This document shows positions 26,962 through 36,001 of a DNA stretch of 64,000 bases, piece after piece. The notes beneath the pieces were generated by a model, which did no database searches, had not been told where the DNA came from, and saw nothing but the letters and a program-made list of their open reading frames with translations. Location: the NCBI GenBank assembly GCA_039822105.1, contig JBCBMW010000009.1, forward strand, positions 62,001-126,000. The letters are read 5' to 3'. Made by a program: the position numbers and the translations under genes. Every line of letters starts with the position of its first letter. The stretch's first letter is position 1. The DNA comes from Parvularcula sp039822105. Its GTDB lineage: Bacteria; Pseudomonadota; Alphaproteobacteria; Caulobacterales; Parvularculaceae.

Positions 26962-29112
26962 ATGTCTTTCCGTCTTCTTCTTTTGAGCAGCGCTGCTGCT
27001 GCGGTCCCTACAGGGGCATTCGCCGCTGCGGTTCCCGCCGCTCCCACCGACCCTGACACCATCGTCGTCTCCGGCTCACCGCTTGAACGTCCCGCCGAAG
27101 ATGCGCTGAGCGCAGTGTCGGTGATCGAAGGTGAAAAACTCCGCCGTCAGGCCCAGGCCACGCTCGGTGAAACCCTTCGCCGTGAGCCTGGTGTCACCAG
27201 CACGTTCTTCGCCGCTGGCGCCAGCCGTCCGATCATCCGCGGTCTTGATGGCGAACGCATCCGGACCCTCACCAACGGCATCGGCTCGATTGACGCCGCA
27301 GCCGCCAGCCCGGACCACCCAACGCCGATCGAGCCTGTCTTGGCTGAGCGGATCGAAGTGATCCGCGGCTCGGGTCTTCTTCGCTACGGTAGTGCCGCGA
27401 ACGGCGGTGTCGTGAACGTCATCGACGGCCGGATCCCGAGCGCTGTTCCAGAGAACGGCATCAACGCGGCTGCCCGCGGTGCTGTCAGCACGGTGGACAA
27501 CGCTTACGAGCTTTCAGGCGCTGCTAACGTGCTCGTCGGTGAGTTCAGCGGTGTGAGCGTCGTTGTCTCTGGCGCGGGCGCTTACCGCGATGCCGACGAC
27601 TATGACGTTCCAGCTGATCCAGAATCCAACGCCCTTCGCCGCGAAGAGGGTGAGGAGCTGGCACCGGACGTTGATAGCGTCACCCTCGAAAACTCGTTCG
27701 CTGAAACAGAGAGCTATTCCGGTGGTCTCTCCTTCATCGGCGACAAGGGCTTCTTCGGTTTCTCGGTTCAGCAGTTTGAGTCCGAGTACGGGCTTCCTGG
27801 CGGTCACGAGCACGGCCATGAGGAAGAGGGCGATGATCACGACCATGACGATGATCATGATCACGAAGAAGAGGAAGAAGGCGGCGTCTTCATCGACCAG
27901 GAGCAGACCCGGGTCGACGTGAACGCGAGCCTGAACGTCGGCGGCAGCTTCCTTGACCGTATCGACCTCTTTGCGGGCTATGCTGACTATGAGCATATCG
28001 AGTTTGAAGGCCCCGGTGAGCCGGGCACGGTCTTCGAAAACGAAGGCTACGAGATCCGTCTTGAGGCGCAGCAAGCGCAGCGCGGCAACTGGCGCGGTGC
28101 ATCGGGCTTCCAGTACCGCCGCAGCGAGTTCTCCGCTGTTGGTGAGGAGGCCTTCATCGATCCAACGGACACGGATCAGTATGGCTTCTTCACGTTCCAA
28201 GAGCTGACCTTTGGCAAGGCTCTCGTTGAAGGCGCGCTCCGCTACGAGCGGACGGAGCTCACAGAGACGGTCGACAACATCGATCGCGACTTTGACGGCT
28301 TCTCCGCGTCGCTTGGCGGCTCTTATGAGCTGACAGACAATGTCTCTGTGACGACCACGTTCTCGCGCACAGAGCGGGCTCCAACCGCGACCGAGCTGTT
28401 CGCTGACGGCCCCCACCTTGCCACCAACACGTTCGAGATCGGTGATACTGATCTTGATACAGAGACAGCACTGGGTGTCGAAGGCGGCGTCCGTTTTCGG
28501 ACTGATCGTCTCTTCCTGGCGGTCACTGGTTTCTACACCGACTATAGTGACTTTATCTATCTGCGTGACCTCGGCATCACTGGTGCTGAGATCCTGATGT
28601 CGCGCGGCGAAGATGACGTGGAAGAGCTTGAAGAGTTCGGTGAGCTTATCGGCAGCCAGTTCACGGCTGCTGACGCCACGTTTGCCGGTTTTGAAGTCGA
28701 AGCGCAGGCTGACCTTGGCCAGTTCTTCGGTATTGATCTGTCATCTGATCTTGTCGTCGACTATGTCGATGCCAAGCTGTCAGAGGCCGATTCCACCGGT
28801 AGTGATGAGCTTCCACGGATCCCGCCCCTTGGCGTGACCTTCGGCGTGGAGGGCAACTACCAGGACTTCGCTCTTCGGACCGAGGTGGAGTATGCCGCCG
28901 AGCAGGACGAGACAGCATCGTTTGAGCTTCCGACCGACAGCTTCACGCTGGTTAATGTGTATGCGGATTGGGAGATGGCAGAGAACGTCTTCGTGTCGAT
29001 CGCCGCTCTCAACCTCGCCAATGACGAAGCGCGGATCCACTCGTCATTCGTCAAAGACCAGGTCCCGCTTCCTGGTCGGAACTTCCGGTTCTCGATCACG
29101 TACCGGTACTAA
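26962..29112 (+). CDS. ZnuD-like TonB-dependent receptor (probable zinc uptake)
   Basis: 716 aa. Signal peptide MSFRLLLLSSAAAAVPTGAFA, TonB box region DTIVVSGSPLER, plug motifs (RPIIRGLDGERIRTLTNGI, IEVIRGSGLLRYGSAANGGVVNVI) and a barrel ending FRFSITYRY. Residues about 282-306 form a His/Glu/Asp-rich loop (HEHGHEEEGDDHDHDDDHDH). Such loops are characteristic of zinc receptors of the ZnuD type, which bind Zn at the cell surface. No Zur box was recognised upstream. The ATG at 26962 has TAGGA upstream; 14 earlier codons are dropped. Confidence 0.88.
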   Translation: MSFRLLLLSSAAAAVPTGAFAAAVPAAPTDPDTIVVSGSPLERPAEDALSAVSVIEGEKLRRQAQATLGETLRREPGVTSTFFAAGASRPIIRGLDGERIRTLTNGIGSIDAAAASPDHPTPIEPVLAERIEVIRGSGLLRYGSAANGGVVNVIDGRIPSAVPENGINAAARGAVSTVDNAYELSGAANVLVGEFSGVSVVVSGAGAYRDADDYDVPADPESNALRREEGEELAPDVDSVTLENSFAETESYSGGLSFIGDKGFFGFSVQQFESEYGLPGGHEHGHEEEGDDHDHDDDHDHEEEEEGGVFIDQEQTRVDVNASLNVGGSFLDRIDLFAGYADYEHIEFEGPGEPGTVFENEGYEIRLEAQQAQRGNWRGASGFQYRRSEFSAVGEEAFIDPTDTDQYGFFTFQELTFGKALVEGALRYERTELTETVDNIDRDFDGFSASLGGSYELTDNVSVTTTFSRTERAPTATELFADGPHLATNTFEIGDTDLDTETALGVEGGVRFRTDRLFLAVTGFYTDYSDFIYLRDLGITGAEILMSRGEDDVEELEEFGELIGSQFTAADATFAGFEVEAQADLGQFFGIDLSSDLVVDYVDAKLSEADSTGSDELPRIPPLGVTFGVEGNYQDFALRTEVEYAAEQDETASFELPTDSFTLVNVYADWEMAENVFVSIAALNLANDEARIHSSFVKDQVPLPGRNFRFSITYRY

Positions 29113-29123
29113 TTCACCCGGCG

Positions 29124-29140
29124 CCGAAAGAGCCTTTCGG
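29124..29140 (+). repeat. Short hairpin after the ZnuD-like gene
   Basis: CCGAAAG-AGC-CTTTCGG, a perfect 7-bp stem 11 bp after the receptor stop. A second 5-bp hairpin (GTTGC-TTG-GCAAC) lies at 29157-29169. Neither has a T tract, so they may protect the 3' end of the mRNA ahead of the true terminator. Confidence 0.4.
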
Positions 29141-29175
29141 TAAACTGTGTAACAAGGTTGCTTGGCAACTCTTCG

Positions 29176-29207
29176 CCCCTCTACCCTCCCGGGTAGGGGG
29201 GCTTTTC
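29176..29207 (+). terminator. Rho-independent terminator after the ZnuD-like receptor
   Basis: Stem CCCCTCTACCC (29176-29186), loop TCCC, stem GGGTAGGGGGG (29191-29201) with one non-canonical pair, followed by CTTTTC. The GC-rich stem and T tract suit a factor-independent terminator ending the receptor transcript. Confidence 0.75.
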
Positions 29208-29212
29208 ATTTC

Positions 29213-29271
29213 CGCTCAGAGCATTGGGATGTGCGTGCACAAATTGGTGCATCCTTGGCCTTGCCTGAGCG
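29213..29271 (+). promoter_or_regulatory. Possible structured leader of the haloperoxidase gene
   Basis: CGCTCAG (29213-29219) pairs perfectly with CTGAGCG (29265-29271). Inside, GGATG (29227-29231) can pair with CATCC (29250-29254), while TGCAC (29236-29240) can pair with GTGCA (29247-29251). The last two options compete for the same bases. The element lies between the upstream terminator and the ATG at 29309, so it could be a structured 5' leader. It matches no riboswitch I know. Confidence 0.35.
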
Positions 29272-29308
29272 ATTCTGTCCGTACCCCCCTACAAACCGGG
29301 GAAGCAGA

Positions 29309-30997
29309 ATGACACAATCTATTGATGATCAATCGGGCACTGGCGCGCCGACGCGCCGGGGACTGATGAAGACAGGTGCAGGTATGGCAGCTGTCGCGGC
29401 GTCAGCGGGCTCAGCGCTGACATCAGCACAGGCGCAAGGATTTGGGCAGGCGCAGGGCCATCCCATCTTTGGCGGGGACCCCTCGGCGCGTCGAGCCGAA
29501 ACGGTTGCCGTCCGGGTCCGTGCTGCGGAACACGAACTCCGCCGGGGTTTGCCGCGCCAGATGACCAATGGCGATGAGAGCTTCGAGGATTATCGCGCAA
29601 GCTTTCACAAATGTCTGCCGCACAACCAGTTTGGCGAGGTTGACCGGCGGGCCTACCGCAAGCTGCTGAGGGCGCTCGAAACCGGGCGGGAGCAACAGTT
29701 TGCGGGTATCCCGCTTGACCGGAGCGCTGACCGGAAGCTCGCCAATCCGCAGGGTGCGTACAAGTTCGATATGACGGGCCGAGACGGCTATAACACCTTC
29801 ATGCGTCCCGCGCCCACCTTCACCGGCCTCGAAACGGCGGCGGAGATGGGTGAGCTTTATTGGAAGGCTCTCTGCCGTGACGTTCCGTTCTCCCGCTACG
29901 GGACGAACCGTCGGATCGCCGCGGCTGCCGCGGACCTCAACAACTTCTCGCAAACCGTGGGCCCAAAAGAAGGCGGTGCGGTGACGCCTGGCACGATCTT
30001 CCGCGGCGAGACGCCTGGTGACCTGACGGGACCTTACATCAGCCAGTTCCTGCTCAAGCCCATTCCGTTCGGCAACACCACCATCGAGCAGCGCTATCCC
30101 GCACCAGCGCCGCGTGATGACTTTATGACCGACGCCTATTCATGGCTGGAGATCCAGCGGGGCGCGGCGCCCACGCCGCTCTTCAAGGCGGGTGATCGCT
30201 ACATCTCGGATGCCCGTGCGCTGGGGGAATATGTGCACACGGACTTCTCCTATCAGGCTTATCTCAGTGCTGCCCTCATTCTCCTCGGCATGCCCGGTAG
30301 CCTCGGTGACGGGAACCCTTATCTCGACAACCCGACCCAAGGCGGTTTTGTCTCGCTCGGTGGTCCTGATGTGCTCGATCTCGTGGCAAAGGCTGGCAAC
30401 CTATCTCTGACGGGGGCTTGGTACCAGAAATGGTTGGTGCACCGCCGCGCGCGGCCTGAAGTCTACGGTGGTCGCCTTCACTTCCAACTGACGGGTGATC
30501 GCGACTACGATTTACCGGACGAGATTGCAGACTCGGTGGCCGTGCGCCGGACGCTCCGGCGTTTTGACACGGCGTTCCTGCCGATGGCTTTCCCAGAGGG
30601 CTCGCCGACCCATCCGTCCTACCCGGCGGGGCACGCCACGATCGCCGGTGCGTGCTGCACTGTCCTGAAGGCGTTTTTCGAAGAATCGGCCCTGGTGCAG
30701 GACCCTGTGGAGACGGATGCCAGTGGCCAAGTGCTTTACCCTTATGCGGGTGAGCTGACGATCGGTGGTGAGATCAACAAGCTCGCTAACAACGTGTCGC
30801 TGGGCCGCGATTGGGCAGGGGTCCACTACCGCTCCGACGGCGTGGACGGCCTGTTGGTGGGTGAGCAGCAAGCCATCGGTATGCTGCGCGACTACTCGCT
30901 GACCTACAATGAGCGGTTCGACGGCTTCAAACTGACGACCTATGAAGGCGAAGCCATCACCATACGCAACGGCCGGGTGATCCGCCCGGCGGTTTAG
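29309..30997 (+). CDS. Tat-exported vanadium-dependent haloperoxidase-family protein
   Basis: 562 aa. Twin-arginine signal TRRGLMK followed by a hydrophobic Ala/Ser stretch ending AQAQ. The PAP2/haloperoxidase vanadate site is recognisable: K374 and R382 (spaced 8, as in algal bromoperoxidases), SYPAGHAT with G441 and acid/base H442, and GRDWAGVHYRSD with R500 and H506. The serine of the usual SGH motif is Ala (A440). Known relatives oxidise halides with H2O2; activity here is inferred. Export through Tat fits a protein folded in the cytoplasm. It ends sharing TTAG with the ABC ATPase gene. Confidence 0.87.
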   Translation: MTQSIDDQSGTGAPTRRGLMKTGAGMAAVAASAGSALTSAQAQGFGQAQGHPIFGGDPSARRAETVAVRVRAAEHELRRGLPRQMTNGDESFEDYRASFHKCLPHNQFGEVDRRAYRKLLRALETGREQQFAGIPLDRSADRKLANPQGAYKFDMTGRDGYNTFMRPAPTFTGLETAAEMGELYWKALCRDVPFSRYGTNRRIAAAAADLNNFSQTVGPKEGGAVTPGTIFRGETPGDLTGPYISQFLLKPIPFGNTTIEQRYPAPAPRDDFMTDAYSWLEIQRGAAPTPLFKAGDRYISDARALGEYVHTDFSYQAYLSAALILLGMPGSLGDGNPYLDNPTQGGFVSLGGPDVLDLVAKAGNLSLTGAWYQKWLVHRRARPEVYGGRLHFQLTGDRDYDLPDEIADSVAVRRTLRRFDTAFLPMAFPEGSPTHPSYPAGHATIAGACCTVLKAFFEESALVQDPVETDASGQVLYPYAGELTIGGEINKLANNVSLGRDWAGVHYRSDGVDGLLVGEQQAIGMLRDYSLTYNERFDGFKLTTYEGEAITIRNGRVIRPAV

Positions 30998-31971
30998 GTG
31001 TCGCGGTCGCTGCCATAGGTCATCTCAAGGAAGACATCTTCAAGGTCGGCTTCGACCGTGGAGATGTCCTTCACCCGAATGCCTGCGGCACTGACGCCGG
31101 AGAGGATGTCCGAGACATGGGTCACGGATGGGCGGTAATCGATATAGAGATTGCCGTCCTCTTTCACCGTCGCCCCATCCATTTGCTCTGCACGCGTTTT
31201 ATCGATCGCTGTTTCGGGGGTGACCATCAGCGTCTTGCGGTCGAGACTTTTGATGAGCTCATCCTTCGGCTTCACGGTGACGACATCGCCGCGGTGGATG
31301 ATGCCGATCGTGTCGCAAAGCTCTTGCGCCTCTTCAAGATAGTGCGTGGTCAGAATAACGGTAACCCCGCGGTGATGCATCTCCATCACCTGATCCCAGA
31401 GCTGCCGGCGAAGCTCGATATCCACGCCCGCCGTGGGCTCATCGAGGATCAGAACCGGCGGATCATGCACCATCGCCTTGGCCACGAGCAGGCGCCGCTT
31501 CATCCCGCCGGAGAGGGTGCGGACATAGGCGTCGGCTTTGTCCTCAAGCCCCAAGGACTTCAGGATCTCCATCGTCCGCCGCTTGGACCGCGGCACGCCG
31601 TAAAGTCCGGCTTGAATCTCCAAGCCCTCTTTGGGCGTGAAGAACACATCCGTGGAGATCTCCTGCGGCACCACGCCAATGGAGGCGCGGGACTGCCGCG
31701 GGTTCTTGTCGATGTCGAAGCCCCAGATCTTCGCCGTGCCGCTGGTCTTGGTGACGAGCCCGGCGAGGATGTTGATGAAGGTCGATTTGCCAGCGCCGTT
31801 GGGCCCCAGAAGCCCAAACACCGAGCCGCGCGGCACGTCGAGGTCGATGCCCTTAAGCGCCTCTTTTGGCGGCTGTCCCTTGGCCCCCTTATAGGTCTTG
31901 GTCAGGCCCCGGGCGGAGATGGCAGCGTCGGTGGTGGTCACGGTCGAGATGGGACCAGAATCGTCAGGCAT
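30994..31971 (-). CDS. ABC transporter ATP-binding protein (drug/ABC-2 type)
   Basis: 325 aa with Walker A GLLGPNGAGKS, Q-loop VVPQE, signature LSGGMKRRL, Walker B VLILDEP and switch His in LTTHYLEEAQ. The DrrA/CcmA-like C-terminal region ends VEADLEDVFLEMTYG. It belongs to the ABC-2 exporter group. Its permease is not adjacent on either side. The ATG at 31971 has GGAGGAG 9 bases upstream; an ATG at 31980 abuts the same site. Confidence 0.9.
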   Translation of the reverse strand: MPDDSGPISTVTTTDAAISARGLTKTYKGAKGQPPKEALKGIDLDVPRGSVFGLLGPNGAGKSTFINILAGLVTKTSGTAKIWGFDIDKNPRQSRASIGVVPQEISTDVFFTPKEGLEIQAGLYGVPRSKRRTMEILKSLGLEDKADAYVRTLSGGMKRRLLVAKAMVHDPPVLILDEPTAGVDIELRRQLWDQVMEMHHRGVTVILTTHYLEEAQELCDTIGIIHRGDVVTVKPKDELIKSLDRKTLMVTPETAIDKTRAEQMDGATVKEDGNLYIDYRPSVTHVSDILSGVSAAGIRVKDISTVEADLEDVFLEMTYGSDRDT

Positions 31972-32050
31972 AGGCCCCATCTCCTCCCCCTTCGCCCTGC
32001 GGTCAATGTCCGCCTTGCCAAGGACGGCAGCGCCGAGGCATAGGGGGCTT

Positions 32051-32308
32051 ATGGCTACGCAACTCCCCGCCCACAAAGAGCGCCGCGACATCGATCAGAT
32101 CTTGAAAGAGGTCGTGCATAACCCTGGCGCGGTGGAGGTCGTGTTCGTGAACAACCGTCGGCAAGCCTGCATGGGCCCTGGCGGCCCCCTTGGCCATCCG
32201 CTCGTCTACTATACGATCGGCGAGAAGGGTTATGTCGAGTGCATGTATTGCGACCGCGTCTTTGTTTATGACGAAGAGCGGGCTGGCGAGACGATCACCC
32301 AGGTCTAA
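32051..32308 (+). CDS. Zinc-finger (CHCC, NDUFS6-like) protein
   Basis: 85 aa. Spacing C-x8-H-x13-C-x2-C (ACMGPGGPLGH ... VECMYC) is that of the zf-CHCC family, related to mitochondrial complex I subunit NDUFS6. Bacterial members are small accessory proteins, possibly linked to respiratory complex I. The ATG at 32051 follows GGGG. It ends sharing CTAA with the next gene on the other strand. Confidence 0.85.
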   Translation: MATQLPAHKERRDIDQILKEVVHNPGAVEVVFVNNRRQACMGPGGPLGHPLVYYTIGEKGYVECMYCDRVFVYDEERAGETITQV

Positions 32309-32850
32309 CGGGCGCGCAGGATCTCGTCGCGCAAGGATCCAGGCCTGCGGCTGTGAAAGCGCCGCATCGCCCAGACAAAGACCAGGACCCAAAAAAGCAG
32401 CAGGCTGAAGAAGACGAAAAAGCCGCCCCAGCCCTGCAGGATGTATTGCAGGGCATCGAGGTCGGCGTCGCGGACCAGCTTGATGCCGTCACCTGTGAGC
32501 TTGACCTGCTGGGCTGCCGCGGCTGGCTGGGGAATGATCCCTGTCGCTTCCATGAACTGGATAACGATGGTGGTGATCCCCAGAACGATGGGCGCGAAGA
32601 TGAGAAAGATCCCGCCTGCCGCGAAAACGTGCCCCGGCGCCCGCGGCGTCACCACCCGCTCATAGATCGCGGTGAAGGCGGGTAGCTCGAGCCCTTTGAT
32701 GAGATCTGGGTCCTGGCGGCCAAGGCGTTCGAACTCAAACTCGGCACCCGCTGCCGCATCGTCGCCAATGCGCTTGCGCCACAGACGGTAGAGACCGAAC
32801 CAGATGCCGAGCACCGCGGCCACGATCGCGTAATAGATAAGAAGACCCAT
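32305..32850 (-). CDS. Membrane protein, unknown function
   Basis: 181 aa with three hydrophobic segments: at the N-terminus (LLIYYAIVAAVLGIWFGLY), mid-protein (GGIFLIFAPIVLGITTIVIQF) and near the C-terminus (GGFFVFFSLLLFWVLVFVWAM), joined by charged soluble loops. I do not recognise a family. It lies 9 bp downstream of the DUF817 gene on the same strand. Confidence 0.7.
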   Translation of the reverse strand: MGLLIYYAIVAAVLGIWFGLYRLWRKRIGDDAAAGAEFEFERLGRQDPDLIKGLELPAFTAIYERVVTPRAPGHVFAAGGIFLIFAPIVLGITTIVIQFMEATGIIPQPAAAAQQVKLTGDGIKLVRDADLDALQYILQGWGGFFVFFSLLLFWVLVFVWAMRRFHSRRPGSLRDEILRAR

Positions 32851-32859
32851 ACCCGATCC

Positions 32860-33750
32860 TTAGGCCGCTGACGCGCCCGCGTCACGTTGCCGTGGCGGAT
32901 GGATCAATGTGACAAGGACGAAGCTCAAGATCATCAGCAGGAACCAGGCAGGGAACTTCGCCCAACTGACCATGCGCCAGCCGTTCTCCTGGTCAGGATA
33001 GACCCATGCGCCAGCGAATGTCGCGATGTTCTCAGCGAGGAAAATGAAGAGCGCGACCAGCGCGAAGCCGAGCAGCATCGGCATCTGGTGACGCCACCGC
33101 CAGACCCGGTAGTGGACCCGGGTGCGCGCAAAAAGCGCTGTGGTCGCCGCCATCAGCACGTATCGGATATCGACCGTGTAATGATGGGTGAAGAAGTTGA
33201 GATAGATGAGGGCGGCGAGAAGCACTGTCCAACGCCGGCGCGGATAGCTGGTGAACTCAAACTCAAAGACGCGAAACACCCGTGCCAGATAGGACCCAAC
33301 CGACGCGTACATAAAGCCTGAGTAAAGCGGAACCGCGCCGATACGCAGCAGACCTTGATCGGCATACGTCCAACTGCCCTGGCCGGTCTTGAAGACTTCC
33401 ATGGCCGTGCCCGTGACGTGAAAGACGAGGATCACGAGCGCCTCTTGCGGCCGCTCCAGTTTGGTGGCGAGGAACGTGATCTGAATGCCGATGGCATAGA
33501 TGAGAAGCGCGTCATAGCGCTTCAGCGCGGCGTCCTGTGGCCAGAAGAGACCCGTACCGATGATGCCGAGGAGCAAGAGCCCGCCAAAGAGGCAGGCCCA
33601 AGCCTGTTTGATCCCAAAGACTAAGAACTCCGTGAGCGCGCCCGTGAGCCGTTGGCCCAGTATCGGTTCTGCGCGCTTTTCAAAAGCCGGAAGCAGGCGC
33701 GCCAGGATCTCGTCAACGCGAGATCGCTGGCCCGCCGCGGGTCCGTTCAC
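32860..33750 (-). CDS. DUF817-family integral membrane protein
   Basis: About 296 aa, with eight or so membrane segments. Characteristic DUF817 stretches are KQAWACLFGGLLLLGI, FHVTGTAMEVFKTGQGSWTYAD, PLYSGFMYASVGSYLAR and TFAGAWVYPDQ. Function unknown. The start is taken as GTG at 33750 with GAGG upstream; a longer frame overlaps the next gene. It is probably co-transcribed with the hydrolase upstream and the 181-aa protein downstream. Confidence 0.85.
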   Translation of the reverse strand: MNGPAAGQRSRVDEILARLLPAFEKRAEPILGQRLTGALTEFLVFGIKQAWACLFGGLLLLGIIGTGLFWPQDAALKRYDALLIYAIGIQITFLATKLERPQEALVILVFHVTGTAMEVFKTGQGSWTYADQGLLRIGAVPLYSGFMYASVGSYLARVFRVFEFEFTSYPRRRWTVLLAALIYLNFFTHHYTVDIRYVLMAATTALFARTRVHYRVWRWRHQMPMLLGFALVALFIFLAENIATFAGAWVYPDQENGWRMVSWAKFPAWFLLMILSFVLVTLIHPPRQRDAGASAA

Positions 33751-33769
33751 GCGAGGGACCTCGCGCCGT

Positions 33770-35926
33770 TTAGAACGGCAGGAAGTCCCACTGGCTGAAG
33801 ACGATGGCGAGGGTGATGCTGCTAAGGCCGGTGAGGAGGAAGCCAATCAGCGTTCCTGTCCGCATCGGCTCACGCAGCCTGACCATCAGAGTCCGTACGA
33901 CCAGTCCGGCACCTGCGACCGCGCCCGTGAGGACCAGCCATGCGCCGGTGAGGCCCGGCTGCGCCACACCTGCGGCGAGGCTTAGCTCCGCTGTCTCATA
34001 GGCGACGGCCGCGCCTGCGCCGATCAGCGCCAGACCGGTGATCGTGAGGAACGCGGTGGTGAACGCAATCGTCCGTGTTACGACATCGCCGGGCACAAGG
34101 CCTGCGACGCCGCTACCGGCCAGAACCCGGGCCACAAACCCGGCCGGCATCAAGATCATCGTCAGGAGGCTGACGACCGCGGCAAAGCCAAGGATGACAG
34201 CTGGCATCACAAGCGCCTTGGGCTCCTGAGTCGCGATATAACCGAACGCCTTCAGCGGCGCGGTGGTCGTGTGATAGGTGAGATACTTCGGCGCCTCGAC
34301 ACCTTCTTCGAAGCATGAAGCGTCGAGCGCGGAGAGATCCTGTGACGGATCATCAAAGAAGTCGCCAAGCACTTGGCCTGAGCATTCTGGCATCGACCGC
34401 GTTGGGCCGTGACCTGCGTATGGCACCTCAATGTAGCGGCCATTGGTGAAGCCATCGATGATGCGCTCGGCCAAAGGTGGAGGCGTCACCGGGTCCCACT
34501 CGCCGTTGACGATCAGTGTGGGGAGGTCCGTTTGGATCAGCTGATAGTCGGCACGATCCCGCAGCGGCGCACCACCATCAATGCAGGCCTGGGCCATCGC
34601 CGCGGCACCTTCGGGCGTTCCTAACCGCGCCGCAAAGCGAGGGAATTTTGCGGCATCATCGGCAGCTTCCGCGGCTGCCTGCGCAAAGTATCCGTCATTG
34701 CAGCGAAGGACGACGCTCATGCCTTGAGAAATCCCGCCGAACGGGCTGCTGCCTGCAGCGGCGGTAAGTTTCGAGAGAAGCTCAGTGTCAGGATCTTCAA
34801 ACAGTGCGAGCACCTGGTCCATCACTGCGGGGATCGCAGGATGGTTGTCCTGCTCGTACATCAGGAAGAAAGCGAGAAACCCAGCGATCTCGCCGCCGAC
34901 CACAATCTCGCCCGACGGAAGGGTCTCAAGGTCAGCCGCTTCCAGCGTCAGGGGCTCTATGTCGGCGATGGCGTTGAGGCGTTCCTCCAAGCCATCACAG
35001 TGCGGATTGTTCGTCTCCGCGCAGCGCTTGAAGATGAGCCCCATATCCCGGTTGATCCATTGGTTCATCCGATGAAGGCTACCAATGTCGTTGGGCACGA
35101 TCGCGTCGATCACCAGGGCTTTGGTGCCTTCGGGGTCCACCTGGGCCACCATCTGGCCGAGGTGGGAACCGTAGGAGATGCCCCATACGTTCCACGTGTC
35201 AAAACCGAGCGCGCGGCGCAGGGCGCGGACATCCCGCGCATTCTCCACCGTGTTGTAGGCGCTGACATCAACACCGCGGCTTTGCGCGCCGAGAAGGCAA
35301 GTTCTCATGCGCTCCGCTTGCTGAAGTTCGCCTTCATAAGTCGTGGTGCCTGAATTGAGCTCCGGCCGGATCGCGCCGTAGAGCGGGCAGAAATCACCGC
35401 TCTCGGCGATCCCCCGCTGCTGCAGGACGTAGAGATCACGCTCTTTGACCAGACCGTGCTCCAAAAAGCGTTCAACATAGCTGGGGATCGAGACACCCGG
35501 GCCGCCCGTGAGGTAAACGACCGGATCATCCTTATACGTCAGCTCTTCGTCGTCTTCGGCCTCATAGTCTTCGAGGGTCGCTTTGGCGTGGATCTTTGCA
35601 AAGAGCAGGCGAATGGTTCGGCTCTCTGGGTCCTCGCGGTTCTCCGGCACCTCGATCAGGCCGCAGGTGACCTCGCCGGTTGTGTAACCCATGCTCGCTT
35701 TGAACGGGCAGACCACGTTGATCGGGTCGCTGACTGCGTCGTTGAAGAAAGTTTCGATCGGCGCGACTTCGGCCAACAGCTCGTCGGCAAGAGCGACATC
35801 GGTTTCAACGACGACGTCGCTGACTGCGATCGGTTCAGCGCTCTCGGGCAACGCAGGCTGCGCCGCATTGACGCTAGCAGCGCCGAGCAAACTCGCGGCC
35901 ATCGCCGCCCATACAAACTTGATCAT
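33770..35926 (-). CDS. TAP-type alpha/beta hydrolase with C-terminal membrane domain
   Basis: 718 aa. Signal peptide MIKFVWAAMAASLLGAASVNAA; an alpha/beta hydrolase with a PVVYLTGGPGVSIPSY oxyanion region and nucleophile serine near residue 250 (WGISYGSHLG); then a TAP-like C-terminal segment PTLIVNGEWDPVTPP with the catalytic Asp and YAGHGPT with the His. This is the layout of secreted tripeptidyl/prolyl aminopeptidases. After it come about four membrane segments in the last 150 residues (for example ALVMPAVILGFAAVVSLLTMIL), which ordinary family members lack. The protein may therefore be tethered in the membrane with its catalytic domain in the periplasm. Confidence 0.85.
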   Translation of the reverse strand: MIKFVWAAMAASLLGAASVNAAQPALPESAEPIAVSDVVVETDVALADELLAEVAPIETFFNDAVSDPINVVCPFKASMGYTTGEVTCGLIEVPENREDPESRTIRLLFAKIHAKATLEDYEAEDDEELTYKDDPVVYLTGGPGVSIPSYVERFLEHGLVKERDLYVLQQRGIAESGDFCPLYGAIRPELNSGTTTYEGELQQAERMRTCLLGAQSRGVDVSAYNTVENARDVRALRRALGFDTWNVWGISYGSHLGQMVAQVDPEGTKALVIDAIVPNDIGSLHRMNQWINRDMGLIFKRCAETNNPHCDGLEERLNAIADIEPLTLEAADLETLPSGEIVVGGEIAGFLAFFLMYEQDNHPAIPAVMDQVLALFEDPDTELLSKLTAAAGSSPFGGISQGMSVVLRCNDGYFAQAAAEAADDAAKFPRFAARLGTPEGAAAMAQACIDGGAPLRDRADYQLIQTDLPTLIVNGEWDPVTPPPLAERIIDGFTNGRYIEVPYAGHGPTRSMPECSGQVLGDFFDDPSQDLSALDASCFEEGVEAPKYLTYHTTTAPLKAFGYIATQEPKALVMPAVILGFAAVVSLLTMILMPAGFVARVLAGSGVAGLVPGDVVTRTIAFTTAFLTITGLALIGAGAAVAYETAELSLAAGVAQPGLTGAWLVLTGAVAGAGLVVRTLMVRLREPMRTGTLIGFLLTGLSSITLAIVFSQWDFLPF

Positions 35927-36001
35927 GACCCCGCTCCATCCAGCACTCTCGTTGTGGAAACTAGAACGAAGAACGTTAACCGACAACGATAAACGATAAA
36001 T

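Noticed and set aside
27808..27885. CAT/GAT-rich run considered as a DNA tandem repeat
   Set aside because: The period is irregular and it encodes the His/Asp/Glu-rich loop of the ZnuD-like receptor in frame.
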